56,091 nucleotides of DNA, from assembly GCA_018609045.1 (NCBI GenBank), contig JABAYK010000051.1:1-56091 (forward strand), read 5' to 3'. Within the stretch, counting starts at the first letter, position 1, and each line of letters starts with the position of its first letter. The translations under genes and the position numbers were made by a program. Under the pieces are notes generated by a model. It searched no databases, was not told the origin of the DNA, and saw only the letters and a list, made by a program, of their open reading frames with translations. Origin of the DNA: Flavobacteriales bacterium (GTDB lineage: Bacteria; Bacteroidota; Bacteroidia; Flavobacteriales_G; Salibacteraceae). Shown here piece after piece: positions 18,415 through 27,055 of the stretch.

Positions 18415-18942
18415 ATGAAAAACCTATTCTATTTCGCCCTGTTAGCTTTAACAATATCTTCTTGTACAGTTAGCCGAAACTCTATGAGAGAAGCAAATTA
18501 TCAACTTTGGTTACACCATGAAGACTTAGAATACTCTTCACAATTAACTGGCACAGCAAATCAAACCAAGGTATTAGCAATAGATTGGAATAGGTTATTT
18601 GGCAAACAAAAATGGAATTACGGAAATTTTGGTGGTTTACCCGAAGGTCCTGTAAATCGACAAGGATAAGGAAATGCTGGACTTAACCTCATTCAAGCTT
18701 CAACCAATGGCATAACAACTTCAAATTCAGGTTTTCAAGCAGTTTACAATGGTGTAATTGGCGTTTCTAATTTTAACCGAGTTGAGCAAATGGCCATGCA
18801 CGATTTGATTCAAAAAAACCCTGGTTATGATTTGGTAATGTTTCCTCAATTTACATCAAGAAGAAAATGGTTTGGCGTTGGCAGTAAAACAGAGGTAGTT
18901 TGTACTGCCAAACTAGCCAAGCTAAAAGCAACAAGACCTTAA
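18415..18942 (+). pseudogene. Small lipoprotein gene interrupted by in-frame TAA
   Basis: Reading from ATG 18415 gives a lipoprotein signal peptide (MKNLFYFALLALTISSC, lipobox) and an 84-residue product that stops at TAA 18667-18669 (codon 85). The same frame then stays open for 90 more codons up to TAA 18940, with good coding character (GNAGLNLIQAS, NPGYDLVMFPQF, AKLAKLK). The second half looks like the conserved end of a common small Bacteroidota lipoprotein family, so the two parts are one gene. The TAA follows GGA and precedes GGA; GAA (Glu) or CAA (Gln) are the simplest ancestral codons. Nonsense mutation, sequence error or readthrough cannot be separated here. The function is unknown. 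It ends 5 bases before the convergent fhs stop. Confidence 0.7.
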
Positions 18943-18947
18943 ACGGG

Positions 18948-20615
18948 TTAAAAAAGCCCGCTTATATTTCCATCTGCATCAATATCTATGTTTTCTGCTG
19001 CAGGTCTGGCGGGTAAACCAGGCATACGCATCATGTCTCCCGCAATGGGTACTACAAAACCTGCTCCTGCGGCAATTTCAATGGTTCTAATGTTTATCTC
19101 AAAGCTCTCAGGAGCACCTAAGGCTTTGGCATCTTCACTAAAAGAATATTGGGTTTTGGCAATGCAAACAGGTAGTTTTTCTAAGCTTAACTTTTTGATA
19201 AGCCTTAAATCTGCCATAGCTTTTGATGAAAAGTTGACAGCATCGGCTCGGTAAATTTCTTTGGCTATTTTCTCAACTTTTGCTTCAATAGATAAATCTA
19301 AATCGTACAAAGGTTTAAAGTTGGCTTTGTTCTCTTGTAAGATTTTAACCAAAGCTTCGGCCATTTCTGTACCGCCATCTCCGCCTTTTGCCCAAACTTC
19401 GCTTAGCGCAACTCTTACACCCAATCCACCACAAATTTCTTTCAAAGCATCTACTTCTGCTTGTGTATCTGTAGGGAAGTTGTTTATTGCCACCAAGGGC
19501 TCCAAACCATACTTTCTTACGTTCTCGATATGGCGTTTTAGATTTTTTATTCCTTCTCTTAACGCAGGAATATTTTCTTGGCCTAAATCTGCAAAAGCAA
19601 CCCCACCATGGTATTTTAAAGCTCTTATAGTGGCCACCAAAACAACAGCATCGGGTTTTAAGCCAGCTTCACGGCATTTAATATCTAAAAATTTTTCTCC
19701 ACCTAAATCAAAAGCAAAACCAGCTTCGGTTACTGTAATATCACCTAAAGACATTCCCATTTTTGTGGCCAATATGGTGTTTGTGCCTTGGGCTATGTTA
19801 GCAAACGGACCACCATGAATAATTACAGGATTTCCTTCAAGGGTTTGCACCAAGTTTGGTTTGATAGCATCCTTCAATAAAACAGCCATTGCACCGTGGG
19901 CTTTTATGTCTTTGGCGTAAACAGGATTTCTTTCAAAATCATTCGCGATATAAATATTTCCTAAACGAGTTTTTAAATCATCAAAACTTTTGGCCATGCA
20001 TAAAATTGCCATTACTTCAGAGGCTGCTGTAATGTTAAAACCATCTTCACGGGGAAAACCATTTGCTTTACCTCCCAAAGCAACTACAGTGTTTCTAAGG
20101 GCGCGGTCGTTCATGTCCATAACCCTTTTCCAGGTTACGGTTCTTGGATCGATATGAACCAAAGGGGCTTTACTTTGAATAGTATTGTCTATCATGGCAG
20201 CCAAAAGGTTGTTGGCCTTTTCAATAGCAGAAAAATCTCCTGTAAAATGAAGGTTAATTTCCTCCATTGGGATTACTTGCGCGTAACCACCACCTGCAGC
20301 ACCGCCTTTCATACCGAACACTGGACCTAAAGAAGGTTCACGTAATACCGCTATTGAGTTTTGGCCAATTTTTCTGAGGCCTTCGTGTAAGCCAATGGTG
20401 GTAGTTGTTTTTCCTTCTCCTGCTGGAGTAGGGGAAATTGCAGAAACCAAAACCAATTTCGATTTTTTTATTTTTTCTTCGTTGATTAACGTTAATGGAA
20501 GCTTTGCTTTGTCTCTTCCATAAGGCATAACGTCATCAGGGTGAATTCCAAGTTTGTCAGCGATTTGTTGAATTGGTTTTGGGGTAACTTTTTGTGCAAT
20601 TTCAATATCAGTCAT
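18948..20615 (-). CDS. fhs: Formate-tetrahydrofolate ligase
   Basis: Joins formate to tetrahydrofolate using ATP, giving 10-formyl-THF for purine, thymidylate and formyl-Met synthesis in the cytoplasm. The 555-residue length is typical. The P-loop reads TPAGEGKTTTTIGL (about 63-76), followed by LREPSLGPVFGMKGGAAGGGYAQV, the HFTGDFSAI segment, and NITAASEVMAIL, all highly conserved in the family. The ATG at 20615 gives the expected N-terminus (TDIEIAQKVTPKPI). It is transcribed after, and in the same direction as, the regulator/membrane-protein pair, with a 57-base gap. Confidence 0.96.
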   Translation of the reverse strand: MTDIEIAQKVTPKPIQQIADKLGIHPDDVMPYGRDKAKLPLTLINEEKIKKSKLVLVSAISPTPAGEGKTTTTIGLHEGLRKIGQNSIAVLREPSLGPVFGMKGGAAGGGYAQVIPMEEINLHFTGDFSAIEKANNLLAAMIDNTIQSKAPLVHIDPRTVTWKRVMDMNDRALRNTVVALGGKANGFPREDGFNITAASEVMAILCMAKSFDDLKTRLGNIYIANDFERNPVYAKDIKAHGAMAVLLKDAIKPNLVQTLEGNPVIIHGGPFANIAQGTNTILATKMGMSLGDITVTEAGFAFDLGGEKFLDIKCREAGLKPDAVVLVATIRALKYHGGVAFADLGQENIPALREGIKNLKRHIENVRKYGLEPLVAINNFPTDTQAEVDALKEICGGLGVRVALSEVWAKGGDGGTEMAEALVKILQENKANFKPLYDLDLSIEAKVEKIAKEIYRADAVNFSSKAMADLRLIKKLSLEKLPVCIAKTQYSFSEDAKALGAPESFEINIRTIEIAAGAGFVVPIAGDMMRMPGLPARPAAENIDIDADGNISGLF

Positions 20616-20672
20616 GGGTTTGGTGTTTTTTAGTTTGCGTGCACCAAAATAATGATTTGAAATTAAAATTGC

Positions 20673-20957
20673 TTACTTCTTCAAATATTCTTGGATTGCT
20701 TCAACGTAATCTTCAAAAGCTTTGAGTCCTGCTTTGGTAAGGTTACATGTGGTTAGCGGATAATTGTTTTTGAAAGTTTTATTCACCTCAACATAGCCAG
20801 CTTCTTTCAACTTAGATATTTGAACTGATAAGTTGCCCTTGGTTGCTTCGGTTTTTTCTAGTAGGAAGTTAAAATCGGCACTTTCTACCGAAGCCAAAAG
20901 CGAAACAATGGATAACCTTAATTGCTGATGTAAAAGTGGATCAAGCGCTTTGAACAT
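20673..20957 (-). CDS. Winged-helix transcriptional regulator (HTH_34 type)
   Basis: A 94-residue protein that is essentially one winged helix: LHQQLRLSIVSLLASVESADFNFLLEKTEATKGNLSVQISKLKEAGYVE covers the HTH (about 8-58, split here), followed by the wing and an LTKAGLKAFEDYVEAIQEYL dimerisation helix. It resembles the ArsR/MarR-like HTH_34 family. Its start overlaps the end of the membrane-protein gene by 17 bases, so translation is coupled. Paired small regulator and integral membrane gene is a recurring two-gene unit in Bacteroidota. The dyad-rich promoter at 21537-21568 is the obvious place for autoregulation. Confidence 0.88.
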   Translation of the reverse strand: MFKALDPLLHQQLRLSIVSLLASVESADFNFLLEKTEATKGNLSVQISKLKEAGYVEVNKTFKNNYPLTTCNLTKAGLKAFEDYVEAIQEYLKK

Positions 20958-21519
20958 GAGCTTTTGTTTCGTTGTTTTTTAATAAAATTCCTGGCAATAA
21001 GTAACCTAAACCAATAGCGGCGCAAAATACTAATGATTGTAATTCAACAGGCACAAAAAATGCAACTGCACCCGATATCCAAAAAACGAAAGCACCAATT
21101 TGCAAGGGTTTAAACTTTGTTATTGCACCTGAAACAAAAGTGAGTAAACCTGTAATTATTAATACTAATGGAATTGGGTTGATTTTATTTACTACAGCGC
21201 AAACCAATAATATTACCATAGTGATTCCGAATCCTCCCCAAGTGGCTCCGTAAACTTTATCCATAAAAGCTTCGTAGCCTAATCTTTTTGATTCGCGAGA
21301 ACCGTAAACACCAGATATTATTCCTCCTGCAATTCCGCCTACCATCCAACCTAAATAGCCAAATTGTGAATTCAATTGATGAGCCACGAAATATTCAGTT
21401 AAGGCTGCGCCAATTAAAATAACTCCCCAAAGAATAAAATAAAAACTATTTCTGTGGTGCGATTCCTTTGCTCTAGAAATCATTGTTTTGATAATTTGTA
21501 AACTTTCTTGTTCATTCAT
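20941..21519 (-). CDS. Integral membrane protein paired with regulator
   Basis: A 192-residue protein with a short soluble N-terminus (MNEQESLQIIKTMISRAKES) and about six hydrophobic helices: around 26-45, 54-68, 92-110, 115-132, 139-155 and 158-178. A glycine-rich pair VGGIAGGIISGVYGSRESKR marks the second helix. No transporter or enzyme motif is recognised. It is the promoter-proximal gene of a two-gene unit with the winged-helix regulator. The function is unknown; a sensor partner or a regulated membrane protein are both possible. Confidence 0.82.
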   Translation of the reverse strand: MNEQESLQIIKTMISRAKESHHRNSFYFILWGVILIGAALTEYFVAHQLNSQFGYLGWMVGGIAGGIISGVYGSRESKRLGYEAFMDKVYGATWGGFGITMVILLVCAVVNKINPIPLVLIITGLLTFVSGAITKFKPLQIGAFVFWISGAVAFFVPVELQSLVFCAAIGLGYLLPGILLKNNETKAHVQSA

Positions 21520-21536
21520 AATTGATAAATTTTAAG

Positions 21537-21568
21537 CAAATGTAAACTAGTTTATAAAATAAACTAAA
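21537..21568 (-). promoter_or_regulatory. Promoter with three overlapping operator half-sites
   Basis: On the minus strand a perfect -7 element TACATTTG lies at 21537-21544 and a -33-like TTTA at 21565-21568, with a 20-base spacer. The spacer is filled by two overlapping dyads: the perfect 12-base palindrome TAAACTAGTTTA (21543-21554) and the inverted repeat AGTTTAT/ATAAACT (21549-21555 and 21559-21565). This makes three copies of the half-site TAAACT/AGTTTA in 23 bases, directly upstream of the membrane-protein/regulator pair. Occupancy would block RNA polymerase, so autorepression by the winged-helix protein is the likely reading. Confidence 0.6.
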
Positions 21569-21604
21569 TAATTTTGTTTTTATCAAGAATGTGAAAAAAT
21601 CAAA

Positions 21605-22864
21605 TTAAGAAGTTACTTGAGGATTTCCCAAAGAATCAAGCCTTTGTTTAATAGGCTTTATAAACTCGTAATAAGCAGGTTGGTTTTCTTTTTTTACCGG
21701 ATTTGATGGTGGTAATTTTTCGGCCCTGTGATTTACTTGTGAGCCATGTTTCCAAAATCTATAACAAACATGAGGCCCTGTAGCCAAGCCTGTTGAGCCA
21801 ACGTAACCAATGGTTTGGCCTTGCCTAACTTTAACACCAGGTTTAATGCCTTTACCAATTTTGCTCATGTGCAAATATTGTGTGGTGTAAGTTCCATTAT
21901 GCCTAATTTTTACATAATTACCATTGAATTTGCTGTACCTAGCTTCTTCCACAACCCCATCTCCCGTGCTCATAATTGGCGTTCCGGTTGGGGCAGCATA
22001 ATCAGTTCCTAAATGTGCTTTCCACCTTTTTTGAACCGGGTGAAATCTTTTTAAAGTGTAAGAAGAGGTTAGTCTTCCAAACTTAAGAGGAGATTGTAAA
22101 AACGCCTTACGCAAGCTATTGGCTTCCATGTCGAAGTAATCTTTAAAACCATCTTGCTCATAAGCAAAAGCATAAAATTCGTTGCCGTAATGACTAAATA
22201 CTGCCGATTTTATTTCGTGAATTCCGATGCGTTGGTTATCTATGTATTTTTCGGTATAAATTACCTTGAAGTTGTCGCCTTTTTGAATACGGTAAAAGTC
22301 GATGGTCCAAGCATAAATGTTGGCCAATTCCATTGCTAAAGCTGGGCTTGCACTAATATCTTGCAAAGTTTGGTACAAGGATGAGTTAATAACTCCATAA
22401 CTCACATTTTCTCTAATTTCAACGGGTTTAACGCCTTTGTAAACATTAATTGAATCGCGCAAATCAAAAACAATAAACTCTTCGGCATTGGGCTCGTAAA
22501 TAAAGCATTTGGCTTTTCCTATTGAGTCTTTGCCACAAAAAACAGCATAACTCTGACCCGATTTCATGTATCGAACATCAAAAGTTTCTTTGGCTTTTTT
22601 AACCAATCTGTCAATCTCAGGGTAACTTACGTGATATTTTAGTAGAATATCAGCTAAAAATTGGTTAGGTTTTATAACCCCTTTATGGATGTTAAATGAA
22701 TCGGCAGGTAGGCCATATTCTATGTTAATGATTTGCTCTGAAGAGTCAACCCCCTCTTCTGAAGAAACTGCATAATTTCCATCTTTTTGGCTGCAAGCAG
22801 TCATTAGAAAAATCAATGCAGCCAACAAAGCAACTTGCCTAACTTTAAATTTCTTTATCATCAA
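21605..22864 (-). CDS. M23-family peptidoglycan endopeptidase, lipoprotein
   Basis: 419 residues with a lipoprotein signal (LIFLMTAC lipobox, Cys 24), a long N-terminal region that includes a LysM-like/OapA-like segment, and a C-terminal LytM/M23 domain. The first metal motif is H284-L-G-T-D288 within AHLGTDYAAPTGTP. The second motif, normally HxH, reads H365-V-C367, so the third zinc ligand would be cysteine; I recall PHVCYRFW as usual in this Bacteroidota branch, so it need not be inactive. The protein probably cuts peptide cross-links in the periplasm during growth. It lies 21 bases after the tryptophan dioxygenase gene on the same strand. Confidence 0.9.
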   Translation of the reverse strand: MMIKKFKVRQVALLAALIFLMTACSQKDGNYAVSSEEGVDSSEQIINIEYGLPADSFNIHKGVIKPNQFLADILLKYHVSYPEIDRLVKKAKETFDVRYMKSGQSYAVFCGKDSIGKAKCFIYEPNAEEFIVFDLRDSINVYKGVKPVEIRENVSYGVINSSLYQTLQDISASPALAMELANIYAWTIDFYRIQKGDNFKVIYTEKYIDNQRIGIHEIKSAVFSHYGNEFYAFAYEQDGFKDYFDMEANSLRKAFLQSPLKFGRLTSSYTLKRFHPVQKRWKAHLGTDYAAPTGTPIMSTGDGVVEEARYSKFNGNYVKIRHNGTYTTQYLHMSKIGKGIKPGVKVRQGQTIGYVGSTGLATGPHVCYRFWKHGSQVNHRAEKLPPSNPVKKENQPAYYEFIKPIKQRLDSLGNPQVTS

Positions 22865-22885
22865 TTATTTACTTCGAACTTCAAA

Positions 22886-23851
22886 TTATAACTCTCTTAC
22901 AACCGATTCAACCCAACCTTTGCCCCATTCTTCAATTTCTTTTACACTCCAAAGTGAAGGATAAAAAATGCGCTTTTGAAAACGAGGAGGCAAATATTTT
23001 TGCCAATTGGTTCCGCCTGTTGCTGCTATGTCCATTGGGTCTTTTTGCAAGTACCTAGCGGCAGATTTGTAATGCACCAAAGGCCAATTTACATTTACAT
23101 TAATATCCAATTGCCTCAAAGCCAAAATCAACTCTTCTTTTTGTTGCTCTGCTTCGGGTAGGCTTTTATACAATGCCCAAACGTTTTTGTTTTTTAATTT
23201 TTTGGCTAAGGCAATAAATTCATCTTTATACTTTTCTTCAAACTGAATTAAAGTCAACGTTTTTTTACCACTTTCTAATTCTGTAGCCCCTTTTTTCCAA
23301 TAAATCCATTCGAACATATTCGGAATATCATCTTCAGAATAATCTGCAGAAAATTTATGACGCTCATCTTTTTCAACCAATTGCAAAAAGTTAGCGCAGG
23401 CAATTTCTATTTTCCGGTATTGACCAGATTGAAAACCAGAGGCTGGTAACAAACTCATGCGATATTTCAGAAACTGTTCGCGCTCCATGCCATTAATCAT
23501 AATTTCGAAGCTTTTGGTTAAGGCTTCAAAGTAGCGGTTGACACGCGTTAACCTAGCAGCTAAGAACTCACCATTTAAATCTTCTTTGTTGGCAAGCTGC
23601 TCCAACTCATGCAACGAAAGTTTAAAATACAACTCTGTTACCTGATGATACATGATGAAAATAACTTCATCAGGAAAATTTGTTCTTGGCTTTTGTAAAC
23701 TTAAAAGTGTATCAACTTGAATGTAATCCCAATATTTTACGTAATCGGCGTAAAGCAAACCTTCTAGGTAAGAGTTTAAGTCTTGACCTGTAGCTGCATA
23801 TTTTTCTTGCAGTTGCTTTACTTTTTCAATAATATCTTCGCTTAATTCCAT
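22886..23851 (-). CDS. kynA: Tryptophan 2,3-dioxygenase
   Basis: A heme enzyme that opens the indole ring of L-tryptophan to N-formylkynurenine, the first step of the kynurenine pathway. The 321-residue protein has DEVIFIMYHQVTELYFKLSLHELEQ (about 61-85) containing the substrate-side histidine, RMSLLPASGFQSGQYRKIE (about 130-148), and a C-terminal HYKSAARYL segment with the axial heme histidine followed by ATGGTNWQKYLPPRFQ. The length agrees with the family. Later kynurenine-pathway genes are not in the window, although the aminotransferase at the right edge belongs to a family that includes kynurenine aminotransferases. Confidence 0.92.
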   Translation of the reverse strand: MELSEDIIEKVKQLQEKYAATGQDLNSYLEGLLYADYVKYWDYIQVDTLLSLQKPRTNFPDEVIFIMYHQVTELYFKLSLHELEQLANKEDLNGEFLAARLTRVNRYFEALTKSFEIMINGMEREQFLKYRMSLLPASGFQSGQYRKIEIACANFLQLVEKDERHKFSADYSEDDIPNMFEWIYWKKGATELESGKKTLTLIQFEEKYKDEFIALAKKLKNKNVWALYKSLPEAEQQKEELILALRQLDINVNVNWPLVHYKSAARYLQKDPMDIAATGGTNWQKYLPPRFQKRIFYPSLWSVKEIEEWGKGWVESVVREL

Positions 23852-23968
23852 GTGGTTAGATAATTAGCAAATAAAGCTAAACAAATGATTGAAATAGTTT
23901 TACCAAAAAGAACCTTTTAAACACTAAAATGTGGAGCAAAAAGCCAAACAAACCCATAAATTTACATC

Positions 23969-24787
23969 ATGAAAACTTCACCACAGCTAAGATTAAGTTT
24001 AGTGCAAACCACCTTGATTTGGGAAAACCCAAAGGCTAATTTGGAAAATTTTGAATCCTTGTTGCTACCATTAAAAGGCCAAACAGACTTGGTTATTCTG
24101 CCCGAAATGTTCAACACAGGCTTTTCTATGGATTCTTTAAAATTGGCAGAGCCTGCCAATGGACTTACTTTTAGTTGGATGCAAAAAATGGCAAAGGAGC
24201 TTAATACTGCTTTGGTTGGAAGTGTTATTACAGAAGAAAATGGAGCTTTTTTTAATAGACTTTTTTGGGTTGAGCCAGATGGCAACTCCGACTTTTACAA
24301 CAAGCGTCATTTGTTTAGAATGGCGGGGGAGCATGAACATTTTGCAGCTGGAAATAAGAGGTTAATTGTTGAATACAAAGGCTTTAAAATTATGCCTTTG
24401 GTATGTTACGATTTGCGTTTTCCGGTTTGGAGCCGAAATCAAAATAAGGTTAATGAAACCCGAACCGAAGTAAAACCCGAATATGATTTAATGATTTATG
24501 TGGCCAATTGGCCAAAACCACGTACTGCAACTTGGAGCAGTTTGTTGGTAGCACGCGCCATCGAAAACCAAGCATTTGTTGCTGGGGTAAATAGAGTGGG
24601 CGAAGATGGAAATGGAATTGAATACGATGGTGCTTCAGCCTTAATTGACCCAAAAGGTGATGTAATTTCAAACTTTCAATTAGGTGAAGAAGCTATAAAA
24701 ACCTTCACCATAAAATTGGATGATTTGAATGCTTTTAGAGAGAAGTTTCCTGTTGGTTTAGATTCGGATGGGTTTGAGATTTATTAA
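23969..24787 (+). CDS. yafV: Omega-amidase, nitrilase superfamily (YafV-like)
   Basis: 272 residues with the full Glu-Lys-Cys triad: E46 in LPEMFNTGFS, K112 in FYNKRHLFRMAGEHEH and C146 in LVCYDLRFPVWSRN. The long shared blocks (RAIENQAFVAGVNRVGEDGNG, LFRMAGEHEHF split here) make it an orthologue of E. coli YafV, which deaminates alpha-ketoglutaramate and alpha-ketosuccinamate in the cytoplasm. That activity completes the glutamine transaminase reaction of methionine salvage. A matching aminotransferase (YbdL-like) is encoded at the right end of the window. It is transcribed alone and divergently from the dioxygenase gene. Confidence 0.93.
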   Translation: MKTSPQLRLSLVQTTLIWENPKANLENFESLLLPLKGQTDLVILPEMFNTGFSMDSLKLAEPANGLTFSWMQKMAKELNTALVGSVITEENGAFFNRLFWVEPDGNSDFYNKRHLFRMAGEHEHFAAGNKRLIVEYKGFKIMPLVCYDLRFPVWSRNQNKVNETRTEVKPEYDLMIYVANWPKPRTATWSSLLVARAIENQAFVAGVNRVGEDGNGIEYDGASALIDPKGDVISNFQLGEEAIKTFTIKLDDLNAFREKFPVGLDSDGFEIY

Positions 24788-24860
24788 CCATACAGTTGTT
24801 CTTGAGGGAAACAAGGCAAATTGTTTTGATTAATAATACTTTTAAAATGTTCTTATTCTA

Positions 24861-24960
24861 GAGATTCCTTGCTCGGTTTCGTACCTCAACCTCCAAGGAA
24901 TGACGCAAAGAATAATCAAGTCTGTTATTCCTGAGATCCTGTAAGGCGAGTCAGGAATCT
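24861..24960. repeat. Paired REP-like inverted elements
   Basis: Two hairpins occupy the gap between yafV and the receptor gene. Hairpin 1 pairs ATTCCTTG (24864-24871) with CAAGGAAT (24894-24901); hairpin 2 pairs ATTCCTGA (24927-24934) with TCAGGAAT (24951-24958). The outer ends are GAGATTCCT and AGGAATCT, so the two are inverted copies of one element. The pattern GAGATTCCT...AGGAATGAC is a frequent intergenic repeat type in bacteria. It may also help stop transcription of the two convergent genes. Confidence 0.65.
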
Positions 24961-24977
24961 CCTTTTTAATAAGACTT

Positions 24978-26789
24978 CTACAAATTAATATCCCATGTAA
25001 ACCCAACTTTAAACCATCTGCCTGGCATAGGTACAAAACCTGCTTCTGTATATTGGGTATTGGTTAGGTTGGTTACATCTGCAAAAACCTGAAGTTTTTC
25101 TCCTTGCCAAAAAAGTCTATCATCTAATAAATGATAAGACGGTAAAGCAACTCGTTCTATGTATCGGTATGAAATACTGTGGTATAAGTTTCCTGTAATT
25201 TGATGAACTAATCGACCAACAATTTGGTGCCTTAAATTGCTTAAAGAGTACCTAGAAGATGCTGCGCTTGAGTTTAGTAAATCAGCATTGATGTAAGTGT
25301 AATCAATACTCAAAACAAGAATATTGAGACCAAATACTGATTTGTTTTTTGTCTGTGCTTGGGCCTCTACACCAAATACATTTACTTCATAAAAGTTTTG
25401 TGGCTGCCATGGATCTGCGGGGTTTTGCTTTACCCAATCAATCAGCTCTGAGGCATTTCGGTTAAATACGCCTAATTGAAAATTTGAATTGTTTTGTTTA
25501 TATTTAAATCCGCCTTCGTAGGTTAAGGCTTGCTCGGGCGTTAATGTTGGATTGCCAATATTGTTTCTGCCTTTGTAATATAAATCGGTGTAGGAGGGAA
25601 CCCGAAAACTTTTTCCTGCAGAGGCATAAACACTTAACTTATCTGAGAATTCGAAACCTGCATCAATAGCAGGAAATCCAAAACTTCCGAAATCAGAATA
25701 ATTGTTGAGGTAAAATCCTGGTGTTACTGAAAAGCCGCCATTGTAATAACGGTGCTCTAAGAAAATACCTGAAATATTTCGATTTCTGATACCTAAATTG
25801 GTACTGTTGAGGTCTTCATTTCTATACTCTAAACCAAACCCTGAAACACCAAATTTTGAAGTATAACTAGTATGAATTTCGGCACCAAAAACGTTAGAGG
25901 TATGGAAATTCTGAAAAACGTTTGGATTGCTTCTTATATATACATAATGATCATCGTTGTAACGATAATAAGCTTGTGGTTTTATCATCCAACCATTATT
26001 TTGGTAGGTTAGTTTTACACCTCCAAATAGCGTGTTTACTTCTTCGTATTCTTCTGAGTCGGCAACATAAAATCCTCCAGCCCCAAATTTTCGCCAAGAA
26101 CCTCCGCCTAAAACATCAAGTGTGATGTTTTCTTTTTTGAGCTGACCCATGTAAAAAACTTGGTTGTTTTCGAAGTCGGCATTTTTTCTGTAACCATCGC
26201 TCGATTGTTTTGAAATACCAAGTAATTGGTTGTAATTTTTACTTGAAATGTTGGCTGCCGCCGACAACGAATATGTATTGTGTTCGCCATACATTCCCGA
26301 AACGGAAATTAAGTTTTCTTGAAAAGGCTCAACAACAAGATTTATGGCTCCCGAAAAGGCGTTTTGGCCGTACTTTATTGCACCCGGACCTTTTAAAACC
26401 TCCATTCTTTTAATCATATTTAAAGGAAGTGGCAAGTTCAACATGTGATGGCCAGTTTGTGGGTCGCTAAGTTTTAGCCCATTCAGCAATACTTGGGTTT
26501 GTTCGAAACTTCCTCCTCGTATACCAACATCACTTTGAATGCCGAAAACCCCTCTACTTCTTATGTCAACTCCGGCAATGTAGCTTAGCGCTTCTTGAGG
26601 AGTGTAAACTGGCAATTGGGTAATTTCTTTGGCTTCTAACAAAGCCACATTTCGGTTGGTTTTAGAAAATGGCATAGCAATTCTATTGCCTTGAATTTCA
26701 ACCTCTGTTATGCTTATGGAAGTATCGGTTTGTTGCGCAAATACCTTGTAAAAGCCGAGTAATATTAATAGCGAGAATGTAAATCTCAT
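24978..26789 (-). CDS. TonB-dependent receptor, BtuB-like
   Basis: A 603-residue outer-membrane receptor with a signal peptide (MRFTFSLLILLGFYKVFAQ), a plug domain (about 45-150: GVDIRSRGVFGIQSDVGIRGG, QTQVLLNGLKLSDPQTGHHMLN, MEVLKGPGAIKYGQNAFSGAINL, shown in parts) and a beta barrel that ends in FKVGFTWDINL with a terminal aromatic pattern. There is no N-terminal carboxypeptidase-like domain. The size and plug resemble vitamin B12 transporter BtuB, but no cobalamin riboswitch box is visible upstream and no BtuCDF genes are near, so the substrate stays open. Confidence 0.85.
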   Translation of the reverse strand: MRFTFSLLILLGFYKVFAQQTDTSISITEVEIQGNRIAMPFSKTNRNVALLEAKEITQLPVYTPQEALSYIAGVDIRSRGVFGIQSDVGIRGGSFEQTQVLLNGLKLSDPQTGHHMLNLPLPLNMIKRMEVLKGPGAIKYGQNAFSGAINLVVEPFQENLISVSGMYGEHNTYSLSAAANISSKNYNQLLGISKQSSDGYRKNADFENNQVFYMGQLKKENITLDVLGGGSWRKFGAGGFYVADSEEYEEVNTLFGGVKLTYQNNGWMIKPQAYYRYNDDHYVYIRSNPNVFQNFHTSNVFGAEIHTSYTSKFGVSGFGLEYRNEDLNSTNLGIRNRNISGIFLEHRYYNGGFSVTPGFYLNNYSDFGSFGFPAIDAGFEFSDKLSVYASAGKSFRVPSYTDLYYKGRNNIGNPTLTPEQALTYEGGFKYKQNNSNFQLGVFNRNASELIDWVKQNPADPWQPQNFYEVNVFGVEAQAQTKNKSVFGLNILVLSIDYTYINADLLNSSAASSRYSLSNLRHQIVGRLVHQITGNLYHSISYRYIERVALPSYHLLDDRLFWQGEKLQVFADVTNLTNTQYTEAGFVPMPGRWFKVGFTWDINL

Positions 26790-26941
26790 GAAATGATGGT
26801 TTGTTTTGGGCCGGCTAAACTAAGGAAAGCTTATAAAAGAATTGTGAATTATTAATGTCGAATTTTGAATAAAATGAATGTAAAATCTTTTCCTCTTTCA
26901 TCCTTTCGTCCATTTTCCATCATCTTCCAAAGAGACTCTTC

Positions 26942-26962
26942 GCCCTCGAAAGCTTTCAGGGC
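26942..26962. repeat. Intergenic hairpin in a 266-base gap
   Basis: GCCCT (26942-26946) pairs with AGGGC (26958-26962), and the centre GAAAGCTTTC (26948-26957) is a 10-base palindrome, so a bulged hairpin or cruciform can form. The rest of the gap between the vapC-like gene and the receptor start (26790-27055) holds no gene that I can support. The hairpin could end the toxin transcript, but it has no T-tract. Confidence 0.4.
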
Positions 26963-27055
26963 TCTGAGTAACGAAACGACATGTGTAAAATTTAGTAATT
27001 GACTCTCGTTTCATTTAGAAGGAGAAAAAAACAATTGTAAATTGGAATTTTCGAC

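Noticed and set aside
19261..19818. A 185-residue plus-strand reading frame inside fhs
   Set aside because: It is antisense to the highly conserved fhs coding sequence and its composition follows from it.
26790..27055. Cobalamin riboswitch before the BtuB-like receptor
   Set aside because: The conserved B12 box (GCCACTG) and the expected multi-stem layout are not seen on the minus strand.
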